This document shows, in pieces, positions 14,614-23,646 of a stretch of DNA of 64,000 nucleotides (position 1 is the stretch's first letter; each line of letters begins with the position of its first letter). The notes beneath the pieces were generated by a model, which ran no database searches, was not told the DNA's origin, and saw only the letters and a list, made by a program, of their open reading frames with translations. This DNA comes from Halanaerobium saccharolyticum (lineage in GTDB: Bacteria > Bacillota > Halanaerobiia > Halanaerobiales > Halanaerobiaceae), in NCBI RefSeq assembly GCF_003053565.1, contig NZ_QAXS01000002.1, positions 1-64,000 of the forward strand. The letters run 5' to 3'. The translations under genes and the position numbers were made by a program.

Positions 14614-15696
14614 ATGTATGAGCAGCAGTTTCTTTTAAATGAAAGAGAAAAACTTGAAGATTCAGATTTAATTAATTATTTTCTTAAGCTGGCTGAACTT
14701 AATTCTAATCTTGAGACGATAGTTGATTTAATTGAAAAGACAAATAAGACAGACACAGAAATCGACTTTTTAAATTTAATTTTAAATAAAGGATTTAACT
14801 TAATCCCCGAGGCTGATTACGGCAGAATTGTAATCAACCATCAGGATTCTGCCTATTTTTTAGAAAAGATTTATCGGGAAGAGCTGTTAAATTTTGACCT
14901 GGATAATTTTAAGAAGCAGGAGCCTGTCAGCCGAAGCAGAGATATTTTATTTAAATCACAGCCGGTAAATAAAAAAATAATTATAAATTTAAAGCTTGAT
15001 CAGCAATTTTTAGGAGCGGTAATCTTATATATTTCTGGGGAGACTTATAAGAGCTTCAGCAGGGAGTCAGTTAAAATTGCGTCTATCTTAGAAAAAATAG
15101 CTTCATCATATTTAACAGCTAAGAGTTATCAAAAACTGCAGCAAAAATTTAAGCGGGAGGTTATTCTATCTTTAAGCAATCTGCTTGCTATTCATGATCA
15201 GTACACAGAAGGACACAACCAGCAGGTTGCTAAATTGAGTAAAGATCTTGCTCGGGCTGCCGGTTTGACTAAAAGTGAAATTGAGAAAGCTTACTGGAGC
15301 GGTATGCTGCATGATATAGGTAAAACATTGATTCCGGTTTCAATTTTAACTAAAAATGGACCTTTAACCAAAGAGGAATTTTTTAGAATCAAAAAACATC
15401 CCGAATGGGCCTACAGAGCTTTAAAAGATTCAGCAGAATTAAAGGATATAGCAAAATATGTACTTCACCACCATGAAAAGTGGGATGGAAGTGGATATCC
15501 TGATCAGCTGACAGGAACTGAAATCCCCCTAATTTCCCAGATTGTTTCTATAGCAGATGCCTGGGATGCTATGACATCCAACCGTGCCTATCGAAAGGCT
15601 CTCAGCAGAAAAGAGGCCCTTAAAAGAATAAAAATTAATCGAGGTAAACAGTTTTCTCCCTGGCTTACAGATGTATTTCTGGATAATATTAGCTGA
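14614..15696 (+). CDS. HD-GYP domain protein with N-terminal GAF-like region
   Basis: About 360 residues. Residues ~30-185 look like a GAF-type sensor. The C-terminal ~170 residues are a complete HD-GYP domain: GHNQQVAKLS, GMLHDIGKTLIP, IKKHPEWAYR, LHHHEKWDGSGYPDQLTG and SIADAWDAMTSNRAYR. HD-GYP proteins hydrolyse cyclic di-GMP or related nucleotides. With all metal and GYP residues present, activity is likely. ATG 14614 follows AAAGGAG; the in-frame TTG at 14593 is upstream of that site and is rejected. No GGDEF gene is nearby. Confidence 0.88.
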   Translation: MYEQQFLLNEREKLEDSDLINYFLKLAELNSNLETIVDLIEKTNKTDTEIDFLNLILNKGFNLIPEADYGRIVINHQDSAYFLEKIYREELLNFDLDNFKKQEPVSRSRDILFKSQPVNKKIIINLKLDQQFLGAVILYISGETYKSFSRESVKIASILEKIASSYLTAKSYQKLQQKFKREVILSLSNLLAIHDQYTEGHNQQVAKLSKDLARAAGLTKSEIEKAYWSGMLHDIGKTLIPVSILTKNGPLTKEEFFRIKKHPEWAYRALKDSAELKDIAKYVLHHHEKWDGSGYPDQLTGTEIPLISQIVSIADAWDAMTSNRAYRKALSRKEALKRIKINRGKQFSPWLTDVFLDNIS

Positions 15697-15731
15697 AGTA
15701 AATATTTAATTTCATTTTTAGCATTAAAGTC

Positions 15732-15760
15732 TTTAAATAGTCCGCTGTTTCTGTTATAAT
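15732..15760 (+). promoter_or_regulatory. Promoter of the LysM-M23 peptidase gene
   Basis: TTTAAA at 15732-15737, 17-base spacer, perfect TATAAT at 15755-15760. Confidence 0.55.
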
Positions 15761-15829
15761 AGTAAAGTAGATAACAATTTTACTCAATAAGAGAAATTTT
15801 TAATAAAAGACCAAAAGGTGGAGAAAAAA

Positions 15830-16960
15830 TTGAGAAGAAGAGAGCGCTTAACAGGTTTTTTTATCATATTTATTTTGCTTACTTTTTCTGCCTACAGTAA
15901 TTCAATGAATGTAGGTGGACGAGCCGGAATTGCAGACAGACAGCTGAGCAAAACTGGACAGAGGACCAATGGGCAGCAGATGCGAGTTTTAAGTAACAGT
16001 GAGCAGAAACTTAATGCTTCAGTTCCAGAACAGAGCCTGCAGCCTGAAAATAAGCTTGATTTAGAGTCTGATCGGACATCAAGTCCGGATTCAGAGCGGA
16101 AGTCCAATTCACTAGATATAGATCAGACCAAAGAAAATAGAGAGCAGAATATAGAAGCTGAGCGAGAAGATAAGAAAATTTTTACGGAACAGAGAGCAGA
16201 AAACAATCCAGAGCAGCAGACAGCCTTTGAAAAAAGATATGAACCAGAATTAATCGATCAGGTTAAAGTACATAAAGTTAGAAGTGGAGAAACTCTCTGG
16301 GATATAGCTCATCAGCATGGTTTAAATATTGATTCCTTAATTGGAGCCAATAATATCAGCAATATGAACAGCATCAAGCCAGGACAGGAATTTAAAATTT
16401 TACCTGTTAAAGGTATTATTTATAGAGTTTCACCAGGAGAAAGTGTGGCCAGTATTGCCCGCAAATTTAATCTTAAAGTTGAAACAGTTATGGAAGATAA
16501 TAATCTTGAAGATTCTTCAAAGCTTAAAATAGACCAAAAACTGGTATTAAGAGGTGCTAAACCAGAATTTAGTTATCAGGATCGCCTGGATCAGAAATTT
16601 ATGTATCCAATTAATACCCGGATCACCTCTTATTATGGACCCCGCTGGGGAAGAATTCACGAAGGTCTTGATTTTGCAGCGCCAATGGGCAGCCCAATTA
16701 GAGCAGTCAGCTCAGGTAGGGTTGTCTACAGCGGCTGGGCCACAGGCTACGGTTATGTAGTAATCATTGAGCATCAAAGAGGTTTAAGAACACTTTATGC
16801 ACATAACTCTAAACTTCTGGTCAGTGTCGGTGAATCAGTTGGTAAGGGAGAAGTCATTTCTCGCTCCGGTAATACCGGAAATTCTACAGGACCTCACCTT
16901 CACTTTGAAGTTCAGGTTAACGGCCGACCGGAAAACCCTTTAAACTATATCAACAAATAA
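15830..16960 (+). CDS. LysM and M23 domain murein endopeptidase-like protein
   Basis: An exported cell-wall hydrolase of ~376 residues. Residues ~8-25 form a signal anchor. Residues ~40-145 are a hydrophilic linker rich in Gln, Glu and Ser. Two LysM repeats follow (KVHKVRSGETLWDIAHQHG and IIYRVSPGESVASIARKFN), which bind peptidoglycan glycan. The M23 domain has both metal motifs, HEGLDFA and HLHFE, plus the TLYAH element, so it should be an active zinc endopeptidase cleaving peptide cross-links. Start TTG 15830 is chosen because GGTGGAG lies 6 bases upstream; a GTG at 15818 is part of that site. Confidence 0.9.
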   Translation: MRRRERLTGFFIIFILLTFSAYSNSMNVGGRAGIADRQLSKTGQRTNGQQMRVLSNSEQKLNASVPEQSLQPENKLDLESDRTSSPDSERKSNSLDIDQTKENREQNIEAEREDKKIFTEQRAENNPEQQTAFEKRYEPELIDQVKVHKVRSGETLWDIAHQHGLNIDSLIGANNISNMNSIKPGQEFKILPVKGIIYRVSPGESVASIARKFNLKVETVMEDNNLEDSSKLKIDQKLVLRGAKPEFSYQDRLDQKFMYPINTRITSYYGPRWGRIHEGLDFAAPMGSPIRAVSSGRVVYSGWATGYGYVVIIEHQRGLRTLYAHNSKLLVSVGESVGKGEVISRSGNTGNSTGPHLHFEVQVNGRPENPLNYINK

Positions 16961-16981
16961 AATTAAAATAATTGAATTTCA

Positions 16982-17016
16982 AACTCCTCATTATTAATTT
17001 AGTGAGGAGTTTTCTT
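16982..17016 (+). terminator. Intrinsic terminator of the LysM-M23 gene
   Basis: AACTCCTCA and TGAGGAGTTTTC arms around a 12-base AT-rich loop, 22 bases after the stop. Confidence 0.85.
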
Positions 17017-17061
17017 TATTTAGAGGGATTATATCTGAGTATTAACTGGATAAGCGTACTC

Positions 17062-17090
17062 TTGACATTAAAATCCAGATAACTTATAAT
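17062..17090 (+). promoter_or_regulatory. Consensus promoter of the metal ATPase operon
   Basis: Perfect TTGACA (17062-17067), exact 17-base spacer and perfect TATAAT (17085-17090). Such a strong promoter is expected to be held off by a repressor, and an ArsR-type operator follows at once. Confidence 0.85.
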
Positions 17091-17100
17091 TAATATATGA

Positions 17101-17126
17101 AATACTTGAATAATTGTTCATATATC
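17101..17126 (+). promoter_or_regulatory. Probable ArsR/SmtB-type operator
   Basis: An imperfect 12-2-12 palindrome with arms AATACTTGAATA and TGTTCATATATC, 8 of 12 positions symmetric, of the TGAA-N-TTCA type bound by SmtB/CadC/CzrA repressors. It covers about +5 to +30 of the transcript, where repressor would block initiation or escape. The linked ArsR gene at 19318 is the obvious ligand. Confidence 0.65.
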
Positions 17127-17149
17127 ATAAATAAGATGAGGTGGAAATA

Positions 17150-19300
17150 ATGCAGCAGACAGCAGATAAGAATAAAAAAAGTGAAAAAGAATTTGAACTG
17201 GAAGGTTTAAACTGTTCCAATTGTGCCTTAAAAATTGAGGATCAGATTAAAAATCTGGAGGGTATGGAGGATGTGGAGCTTAATTTTGCTACCTCTACCC
17301 TTAAAGTTGCAGCAGAAGAATCAAGGCTGGAAAAAATTAGAGAAGAGCTGCAGCAGATTTCAGATCGAATTGAACCCGGGGTTAAAGTTAAAAATAAAGG
17401 GGAAGACAGAGATCAAGTCAATTCTGGCAGCTCTCTAAAGGAATATCTCTGGCAGAAGAAAAATATTTTTATCGGCAGTATCTTTTTCATTGCTGCTTTA
17501 AGTTTTGCTCATTTAAATCTTTTTGCGGGGACTATTTTTAATAGTCTGGCTTTACCTGCTTACATAACAGCATATTTTTTAATCGGCTACCCTGTCTTAA
17601 AGTCGGCAGTTTTAAATATCGGTCAGGGTCAGATTTTCGATGAAAACTTTTTAATGGTAATTGCTACTATTGGAGCTTTTGGAATCAGAGAATATCCGGA
17701 AGCTGTAGCTGTAATGCTGTTTTATATGGTGGGTGAGTTATTTCAGGAAAGAGCAGTCAACAATTCCCGGCGCTCAATAAAAGATTTGATGGATATTCAG
17801 CCTGAATACGCCAATTTAATCAAAGATGACGAGATTATTAAAGTGGAACCAGAAAGCTTAAGTGTTGGTAATTTAATTGCCGTTAAACCCGGTGAGAAAA
17901 TACCGGTTGATGGGGAAATTGTCAGTGGAGAAACAGCCCTCGAAACCTCAGCGCTAACAGGAGAGTCACTGCCCAAAGATGCTGCTGAGGGTGATCAGGT
18001 TTTAAGTGGGATGATAAATCTAAATAAACTGATTACAGTTAAAGTCACTAAGGAATACAAGGATTCCACTGTTAAAAAGATCCTGGAGCTGGTGGAGAAT
18101 GCAAGTTCCAAAAAAGCTCCAACAGAACAGTTTATCAGCAAATTTGCCCGCTATTATACACCTTTTGTGGTGCTGACAGCTGCTTTAGTTGCTGTTTTAC
18201 CTCCACTTTTTACAGGTGCAGCCTTCAGCCAGTGGTTTTACAGAGCTTTAATTTTTCTGGTAGTTTCCTGTCCCTGTGCTCTGGTTGTATCGATTCCCCT
18301 TGGTTTTTTTGGGGGGATTGGGCTGGCTTCCAAAAATGGAATCCTGGTCAAAGGCGGCAACTATCTGGAAGCTTTAAATGAACTGGATACTATTGTTTTT
18401 GATAAAACTGGTACTCTAACAGAAGGCGATTTTAAAGTTACAGAAGTAAATATTTACAGTCAGCACAGCCGGGATCAAATATTAAAATTGGCTGCTGAAG
18501 TGGAGCAGTTTTCTAATCATCCAATTGCAAAGTCAATTGTTGAGGCAGCTTCTGATTTCAAAAAACATTCAGCGGCAGCTGACTATCAGGAAATTTCGGG
18601 AGCCGGGATTAAAGCGGAGCTGAATAATAATCTTATTTTAGCAGGAAACGAAAGACTTATGCAGAAAAATAATATAGAGTTCAAAAAAGCAGAAAGTAGT
18701 GGTACAGCAGTTTATTTAGCTCAAAATGGTCAATTTTTGGCTTCAATTATTATATCTGATCAGCTGAAGCCGGACTCAGAATTTGCAGTTTCCGGTCTCA
18801 AAAAGCTGGGAATTAAGAATTTAGCAATGCTGACAGGTGACAACCAGTTAGCTGCAGCAGATATTTCAGCAAGCCTGGGGCTTGATAATTACTATGCTGA
18901 GCTTTTACCTGACCAGAAGGTAGAAAAAGTAGAAGAGCTGCTGCAGAGTTCCAAAAAACTGGCTTTTGTCGGAGATGGTATTAATGATGCACCTGTACTT
19001 GCCCGCTCAGATTTAGGGATTGCGATGGGCGGTCTTGGTTCAGATGCTGCGATTGAAGCTGCAGATGTGGTGCTGATGACTGATGAGCCTGCTAAAATTG
19101 TTTCAGCTTTAAAAATTGCTGCTAAAACTAAAAAACTGGTCTGGCAGAATATTATTATGGCTCTTTCAATTAAAGCTGCTGTTATGATCTTAAGTATTTT
19201 TGGTCTGGCATCAATGTGGGCAGCAGTATTTGCAGATGTTGGAGTTGCTTTAATGGCAGTCTTTAATGTGATGAGAATTTTGAAGACAGAAGAGATTTAA
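17150..19300 (+). CDS. P1B-type heavy-metal efflux ATPase (Cd/Zn/Pb type)
   Basis: A 716-residue metal pump in the cytoplasmic membrane. An N-terminal HMA domain carries CxxC (GLNCSNC, C22 and C25). The transmembrane metal site is SCPCALV. The phosphorylation motif is DKTGTLTEG, with HP in NHPIAKSI and the hinge GDGINDAPVL. The CPC form together with the adjacent CadC-like regulator points to Cd(II)/Zn(II)/Pb(II) rather than Cu(I). ATG 17150 lies just after GAGGTGG; GTG 17141 is inside that site. The arsR gene follows 17 bases later, in one operon. Confidence 0.93.
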   Translation: MQQTADKNKKSEKEFELEGLNCSNCALKIEDQIKNLEGMEDVELNFATSTLKVAAEESRLEKIREELQQISDRIEPGVKVKNKGEDRDQVNSGSSLKEYLWQKKNIFIGSIFFIAALSFAHLNLFAGTIFNSLALPAYITAYFLIGYPVLKSAVLNIGQGQIFDENFLMVIATIGAFGIREYPEAVAVMLFYMVGELFQERAVNNSRRSIKDLMDIQPEYANLIKDDEIIKVEPESLSVGNLIAVKPGEKIPVDGEIVSGETALETSALTGESLPKDAAEGDQVLSGMINLNKLITVKVTKEYKDSTVKKILELVENASSKKAPTEQFISKFARYYTPFVVLTAALVAVLPPLFTGAAFSQWFYRALIFLVVSCPCALVVSIPLGFFGGIGLASKNGILVKGGNYLEALNELDTIVFDKTGTLTEGDFKVTEVNIYSQHSRDQILKLAAEVEQFSNHPIAKSIVEAASDFKKHSAAADYQEISGAGIKAELNNNLILAGNERLMQKNNIEFKKAESSGTAVYLAQNGQFLASIIISDQLKPDSEFAVSGLKKLGIKNLAMLTGDNQLAAADISASLGLDNYYAELLPDQKVEKVEELLQSSKKLAFVGDGINDAPVLARSDLGIAMGGLGSDAAIEAADVVLMTDEPAKIVSALKIAAKTKKLVWQNIIMALSIKAAVMILSIFGLASMWAAVFADVGVALMAVFNVMRILKTEEI

Positions 19301-19317
19301 GAAATGGAGTGAATAAA

Positions 19318-19695
19318 ATGGTAGCTGAACTAAAGGAAAAGGCGATCTGTGATATTTGTGAGGTTTTTAATCCAGATAACCAGGTAGTAGAGGTAATGAA
19401 GGAAAAGGAGCTGGCAGATGAGGTAGTTTATGATCTGGCAGAGCTATTTAAGACTATGGGAGATCCAACCCGGATTAAAATTCTCTATGCCTTAAAAGAA
19501 AGGGAACTCTGTGTTTGTGATCTTTCCGAGCTGCTTGAGATGAGTGCGTCTGCTATCTCACACCAGCTTAGAGTTTTAAGAAATAATAAGCTGGTTAAAT
19601 ACCGCAAAGAGGGGCGCTCAGTCTATTATTCACTTGATGATGATCATGTAATGTGTCTTTTTGGTCAGGGACTTGAACATGTACTTGAAGATTAG
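19318..19695 (+). CDS. ArsR/SmtB family metal-sensing repressor, CadC-like
   Basis: A 125-residue winged-helix repressor that should release DNA on binding metal. The helix-turn-helix is LCVCDLSELLEMSASAISHQLRVLR, preceded by the family signature FKTMGDPTRIKILYAL. It has the CadC-type thiolate set: C11 and C14 near the N-terminus (CDIC) and C65 and C67 in ELCVCDL. It also has a candidate alpha-5 zinc site (DDHV...GLEHVLED), so both sensor sites known in this family may be present. It autoregulates if it binds the palindrome at 17101. ATG 19318 fits TGGAG spacing better than GTG 19309. Confidence 0.92.
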   Translation: MVAELKEKAICDICEVFNPDNQVVEVMKEKELADEVVYDLAELFKTMGDPTRIKILYALKERELCVCDLSELLEMSASAISHQLRVLRNNKLVKYRKEGRSVYYSLDDDHVMCLFGQGLEHVLED

Positions 19696-19767
19696 ATAGA
19701 CAGCAGTAAAATTTATCCAACAAATTTTTATCCAGATAATTATAATAACTCCGTAGAGGAAGATTTA

Positions 19768-20400
19768 ATGACTCAAATGAATGCAGTACTGCTGGCAGGA
19801 GGAGCAAGCAGCCGTTTCGGCAGTGATAAGGCTCTAATTCCTTTTGCCGGCATGAGATTAATTGAATATATCTACCATAATTTAAATAGCAATTTTGACA
19901 GGGTAATTGTAGTGGGCTCTAAAAAGGATTATTCTTTTCTCAAAGAAGCCGAAATTAGAGATGATATCTATCAGAACTGTGGACCACTGGCCGGCATCTA
20001 TACCGGTCTTTATTTTTCTGACAGCAGTTATAATTTTGTCTGCGGCTGTGATATGCCCTTTTTAAATAAAAATTACTTTGATTTTATTAAAAGAGAGCGA
20101 ACTTTAAACCCAGAAGCTGAGATTATTGTACCTCAGTTTAATGGTTATCTGGAACCACTGGCTGCTCTTTATCAGCGTTCTCTGCTCCCTGTGATCAAAA
20201 AAGAAATTCTAAACAATAATCTTAGACTTAAATCTTTTTATCCAGAGAGCAGGAAAAAAGTAATTAAGGAAGAAGTATTAAAAAGACAATTTAATCTTAA
20301 AAAGCTTTTTTTTAATCTTAATTATCCTGAAGATCAAAATGTGGCATTAAAATATTTAAATAAGGAGGCAGGGAGTTTTGAAAAAGATAGGAATTACTAA
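19768..20400 (+). CDS. mobA: Molybdenum cofactor guanylyltransferase
   Basis: Transfers GMP from GTP to molybdopterin to make the guanine dinucleotide form of Moco. The 210-residue Rossmann-type protein has the NTP-binding LLAGGASSRFGSDKALIPF at the N-terminus, the GGPLAGIYTGL-like region (here CGPLAGIYTGL) and the metal-binding CDMPFLN. The C-terminal part matches family length. It precedes and overlaps by 23 bases an M16 peptidase gene in another frame. The rest of the Moco genes begin at 26565, after valS. Confidence 0.92.
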   Translation: MTQMNAVLLAGGASSRFGSDKALIPFAGMRLIEYIYHNLNSNFDRVIVVGSKKDYSFLKEAEIRDDIYQNCGPLAGIYTGLYFSDSSYNFVCGCDMPFLNKNYFDFIKRERTLNPEAEIIVPQFNGYLEPLAALYQRSLLPVIKKEILNNNLRLKSFYPESRKKVIKEEVLKRQFNLKKLFFNLNYPEDQNVALKYLNKEAGSFEKDRNY

Positions 20401-21751
20401 AAAAAGCAAATTATTTTTGATTTTCATGTGTTTTTTATCACTAATACTGTTTTATTCTCTGCAGACTGCAGCAGAGGATATTGTGCTGCAGGAGCCAGCT
20501 TACCAGCAGTTTGAACTGGATAATGGAATGCAGTTTATGGTGTTTCCGGATCATTCGATTCCTTTAATCAGATATTCTATTTATTATAATGTAGGTTCAA
20601 TCGATGAGCAAAATAATCAGACCGGGATTTCTCATTTCCTAGAACATCTGATGTTTCTGGGAACAGAAAATCTTCCTGAAGGTGAGATTGATGATTTGAT
20701 TTCTTCGGTTGGCGGTCAGCTAAATGCTGCTACCAGTTTTGACTACACTTATTATTACCATGAGGTTCCGGCTTCGATGCTGGAACTGGTAATGGCCCTG
20801 GAGTCAGATCGGATGCAGAATTTAAAATTTAATGATGCTGAAATCAACCGGGAACGAGAAGTAATCAAACAGGAAAGAAGAATGCGCACTGAAAATAATA
20901 TCTTCTCCCGGGGCTTTGAAGAGATTAAAGCTCATGCATTTAAAGATAGTTATTTGGAGCATAATGTTATCGGCTGGATGGAAGATATCAACAGCATTTC
21001 ACCTCAGCAGCTGCAGAATTATTACCAGCGGTATTATTCACCAAACAATTCTTTAGTGGTTGTCAGTGGTGATCTGGAGGCCGAGATGGTTAAAAAGCTG
21101 GCTGAAGAGTATTATGGCTCCTACCAGGCAGCTGAGATTGACCGCAAAGAATTTAAACTGCCGGCTCAGCTGGCAGAGAAGACTAAAAAAGTTGAATTAA
21201 ATACTAATATTCCCTATGCACTTCAGCTCTACAGAATTCCAGCTGCTGATCAGCTTGAAATAACAGCCTTAGAAATTTTTCTCGATATTCTGGCAAACAG
21301 CCAGAGTTCACGGCTTAAGCAGAAGCTGCAGCAGGAGGCTGGTATAATTTTAGACAGTGGGGCTTTTCTCTATCCCCTGCGCACGGATTCTTTTGCCCTG
21401 ATCTACTTTATTCCTTCAAATCAGAATTTAGTTGAGCAGGCACAGCAGGCTTTTGATAGGGAGCTGGAAAAAATATTTACTGAGGGTATAACTGCCCAGG
21501 AATTTGAGATGGTTAAAAAGCAGTACCAGAAATCTTTAATTTTTTCTCAAAAGGATATTAACTCAGCAGCTTCCACTTATGCTTTAAATGAACTGCGCTT
21601 TAATCAGGCAGATTTAATAGAAGCAAAAATAGAGTATATCAATAATTTGGGTAGAGAAGAGCTAATTCGAACTGCCAAAAAATATTTCAGTCCAGACCAG
21701 CGGACAAAAGGCTATATTTTACCGGAAAATAAAGGTGGTGCTCAGCAGTGA
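20378..21751 (+). CDS. M16 family zinc peptidase, catalytic subunit type
   Basis: A 457-residue exported protein with a signal sequence in residues ~12-33. The inverted zinc motif HFLEHLMF is present, with the distal Glu in REREVIKQE about 75 residues on, so it should be an active metallopeptidase. The paired gene downstream lacks the zinc motif, the usual active/inactive pairing of M16B heterodimers, in which the partner binds substrate. In Gram-negative-type cells these pairs act in the periplasm, so the pair supports a diderm envelope. Start TTG 20378 has GGGAG close upstream, inside mobA. Confidence 0.88.
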   Translation: MKKIGITKKSKLFLIFMCFLSLILFYSLQTAAEDIVLQEPAYQQFELDNGMQFMVFPDHSIPLIRYSIYYNVGSIDEQNNQTGISHFLEHLMFLGTENLPEGEIDDLISSVGGQLNAATSFDYTYYYHEVPASMLELVMALESDRMQNLKFNDAEINREREVIKQERRMRTENNIFSRGFEEIKAHAFKDSYLEHNVIGWMEDINSISPQQLQNYYQRYYSPNNSLVVVSGDLEAEMVKKLAEEYYGSYQAAEIDRKEFKLPAQLAEKTKKVELNTNIPYALQLYRIPAADQLEITALEIFLDILANSQSSRLKQKLQQEAGIILDSGAFLYPLRTDSFALIYFIPSNQNLVEQAQQAFDRELEKIFTEGITAQEFEMVKKQYQKSLIFSQKDINSAASTYALNELRFNQADLIEAKIEYINNLGREELIRTAKKYFSPDQRTKGYILPENKGGAQQ

Positions 21752-23220
21752 CTAAAATTAAGAATATTTTATTTTACAGCCTGATTATGATCCTGGTTTT
21801 TAGTTTTAATCTTTCTGCAGGCACTGATCAATTCAGCCCTGATTTTTTTAGAGAACTGGCAGAGGTGGTAAACGAAAAACCTGAGATTGAGGTACCTGAT
21901 TATCAGCTTATGGAGCTGGAAAATGGGATGAGATTTTATCTGCTTGAGGATAAGAGCCTGCCGATTGTGGAAGTCAGGGGTTATATCAATGGTGGTAAAA
22001 TTAACGAAAGCAGGAATAATGCCGGGATAACATCTCTAATGACAGAACTGATGCTCAAAGCAAGCGAAAATTACAGTGAAAGTGAATTTTCTCTTTTTAA
22101 AGAAATTAACGCTCTCTCCTTAAATCTGGGCGCTGGCTCAGATAGGATTTCAATCAGTGGAAATTCTTTAAATACTGAAACTGAAGAACTACTTTCCCTG
22201 CTGGCTGAAGTTCTGATTAGACCAGAATTTGCAGGCAGCCACTTTGCGAGAACTGTCGCAGAATATCAGCAGCTCTACAGGCAGCAGTTCTATAATGATT
22301 CAGCTTTATTAAATATGCACTTTTTTAAGAATCTATATGGAGAGCATCCTTATGGTTATAATTATAATTACAATCTAATCTTAGAATTTTTAAATCAGGT
22401 TGATTCCAAAATGGTGGAGGATTTTTACAGTAAAATTGTTCAACCTGAGCGAATTTCAATTGCTATTAGTGGAGACTTCGAAATGGAAGCTTTAAAGACC
22501 AGGCTTAAAAGAAATTTTGCCAGCTGGGAAAATGCGAGTGAGAAGCCAGCTGAAAGCTATGTTAGTGTTAATCCAAAAATTCATCAAAAAATAATTGTCG
22601 TTGATAAAGCTGATGCCACTCAGGCCAATATGAGGCTGGGCTATAATTTTTATACCAGCAGTTATCCGAAAAGAATTCCCTTTTTAATGGCAAATCGAAT
22701 ATTTGGCAGTGGTGGATTTAACAGCCGCCTGATGGAGAATCTCCGCAGTGAAAAGGGTTATGTTTATGGTACTAATGCTCAGGTCAGATATAATGATTAT
22801 GGAGGAGCTTATTTTATCAATTTAAGTCTTGATCCCGAAAAAGCCCTTGCTGGTATGGAAGCTGTTAAAGAAGAGATGCTTAAGCTTAAGACAGCTAAAG
22901 ATCCTTTTCAGGAAAAAGAGCTCTTTGAAAACATTAATCTCTATAATGCGGTTTTCCCCAAAGCCTATCAGCACCAGATAGATGTGCTGGAGGAGATTGT
23001 TTATCAGCTCGAATTTGAGAATGGCTCAAAAAATTATCTAAATAATTTCATCAAACAGTATAATGGACTTGAGGCCGCAGAAGTTCAGCAGATTTTTGCA
23101 GAGGAACTTTATCCGGAGATTTTATTTACAGTAATTGTCGGTCCCAAAGAAAAAATACTGCCCCAGTTTAAAGAAGCCGGACTTGAGGTAGAAGTAATTG
23201 AGAATCCGGTTTTAAATTGA
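21748..23220 (+). CDS. M16 family peptidase-like protein, non-catalytic partner
   Basis: A 490-residue exported protein with a signal sequence in residues ~5-25. Where the catalytic HxxEH should be, it reads SLMTELML, so zinc binding is lost. The substrate-binding R-Y element is kept: SRLMENLRSEKGYVYG. Together with the gene it overlaps by four bases (GTGA), it should form an M16B heterodimer in which the first subunit cuts and this one grips the peptide. Protein substrate unknown. The valS leader promoter starts about 20 bases after the stop. Confidence 0.88.
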   Translation: MTKIKNILFYSLIMILVFSFNLSAGTDQFSPDFFRELAEVVNEKPEIEVPDYQLMELENGMRFYLLEDKSLPIVEVRGYINGGKINESRNNAGITSLMTELMLKASENYSESEFSLFKEINALSLNLGAGSDRISISGNSLNTETEELLSLLAEVLIRPEFAGSHFARTVAEYQQLYRQQFYNDSALLNMHFFKNLYGEHPYGYNYNYNLILEFLNQVDSKMVEDFYSKIVQPERISIAISGDFEMEALKTRLKRNFASWENASEKPAESYVSVNPKIHQKIIVVDKADATQANMRLGYNFYTSSYPKRIPFLMANRIFGSGGFNSRLMENLRSEKGYVYGTNAQVRYNDYGGAYFINLSLDPEKALAGMEAVKEEMLKLKTAKDPFQEKELFENINLYNAVFPKAYQHQIDVLEEIVYQLEFENGSKNYLNNFIKQYNGLEAAEVQQIFAEELYPEILFTVIVGPKEKILPQFKEAGLEVEVIENPVLN

Positions 23221-23238
23221 CTGAGTAGATTTTAGCTC

Positions 23239-23268
23239 TTGACAGCAGACTGGATTATGAGATATTAT
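23239..23268 (+). promoter_or_regulatory. Promoter of the T-box-valS transcript
   Basis: Perfect TTGACA at 23239-23244, 18-base spacer, TATTAT at 23263-23268. Confidence 0.6.
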
Positions 23269-23279
23269 AATAACGATAG

Positions 23280-23582
23280 TTGAATAATTAAAAACTTTGA
23301 TGAGAAGTAGTAATTTTCCTTGAAGCTGAAAGAGAATGGAATCCAGCGGCTGTAAGATTCCAGCAGTTAAAGAAAATGAAGTCGTCTCTGAGTTTTGCTG
23401 ACCAGGCGGATTTAAAAATAGCAGCAGAGCAGCTAATTGCTGTTATTATAATCTGAATTAATCAGCAGCGGCACAGCAGTCGTTAACTAATGAGAGCTTT
23501 CTGCAGTATAAGCAGGAAGAACTAAGGTGGTACCGCGAATTAAACGCTCTTTCGTCCTTAACTGGATGAGAGGGCTTTTTTT
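23280..23582 (+). ncRNA. T-box leader (tRNA-Val-sensing riboswitch) of valS
   Basis: The conserved T-box sequence AAGGTGGTACCGCG is at 23524-23537. Its TGGT bulge would pair with the ACCA end of uncharged tRNA. Upstream are a Stem I start with GATGAGAAGTAGTA (k-turn and AGTA) and its partner TCTGAGT near 23386. Between these lies GTC at 23381-23383, a Val codon in the position of the specifier. The downstream terminator has arms GCTCTTTCGTCC and GGATGAGAGGGC, followed by seven T. Uncharged tRNA-Val should favour the antiterminator and valS expression. The exact specifier position is inferred, since a second GTC follows directly. Confidence 0.9.
23546..23582 (+). terminator. Regulated terminator of the valS T-box
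   Basis: A 12-bp stem (GCTCTTTCGTCC / GGATGAGAGGGC with G-T pairs), short loop, T7 run. It competes with the antiterminator that contains the T-box sequence. Confidence 0.85.
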
Positions 23583-23646
23583 ATACCTTAGATATAATTA
23601 TTAAATTTTAGTGATTTTAGATTATTATTAATGGAGGGGAATAAAA

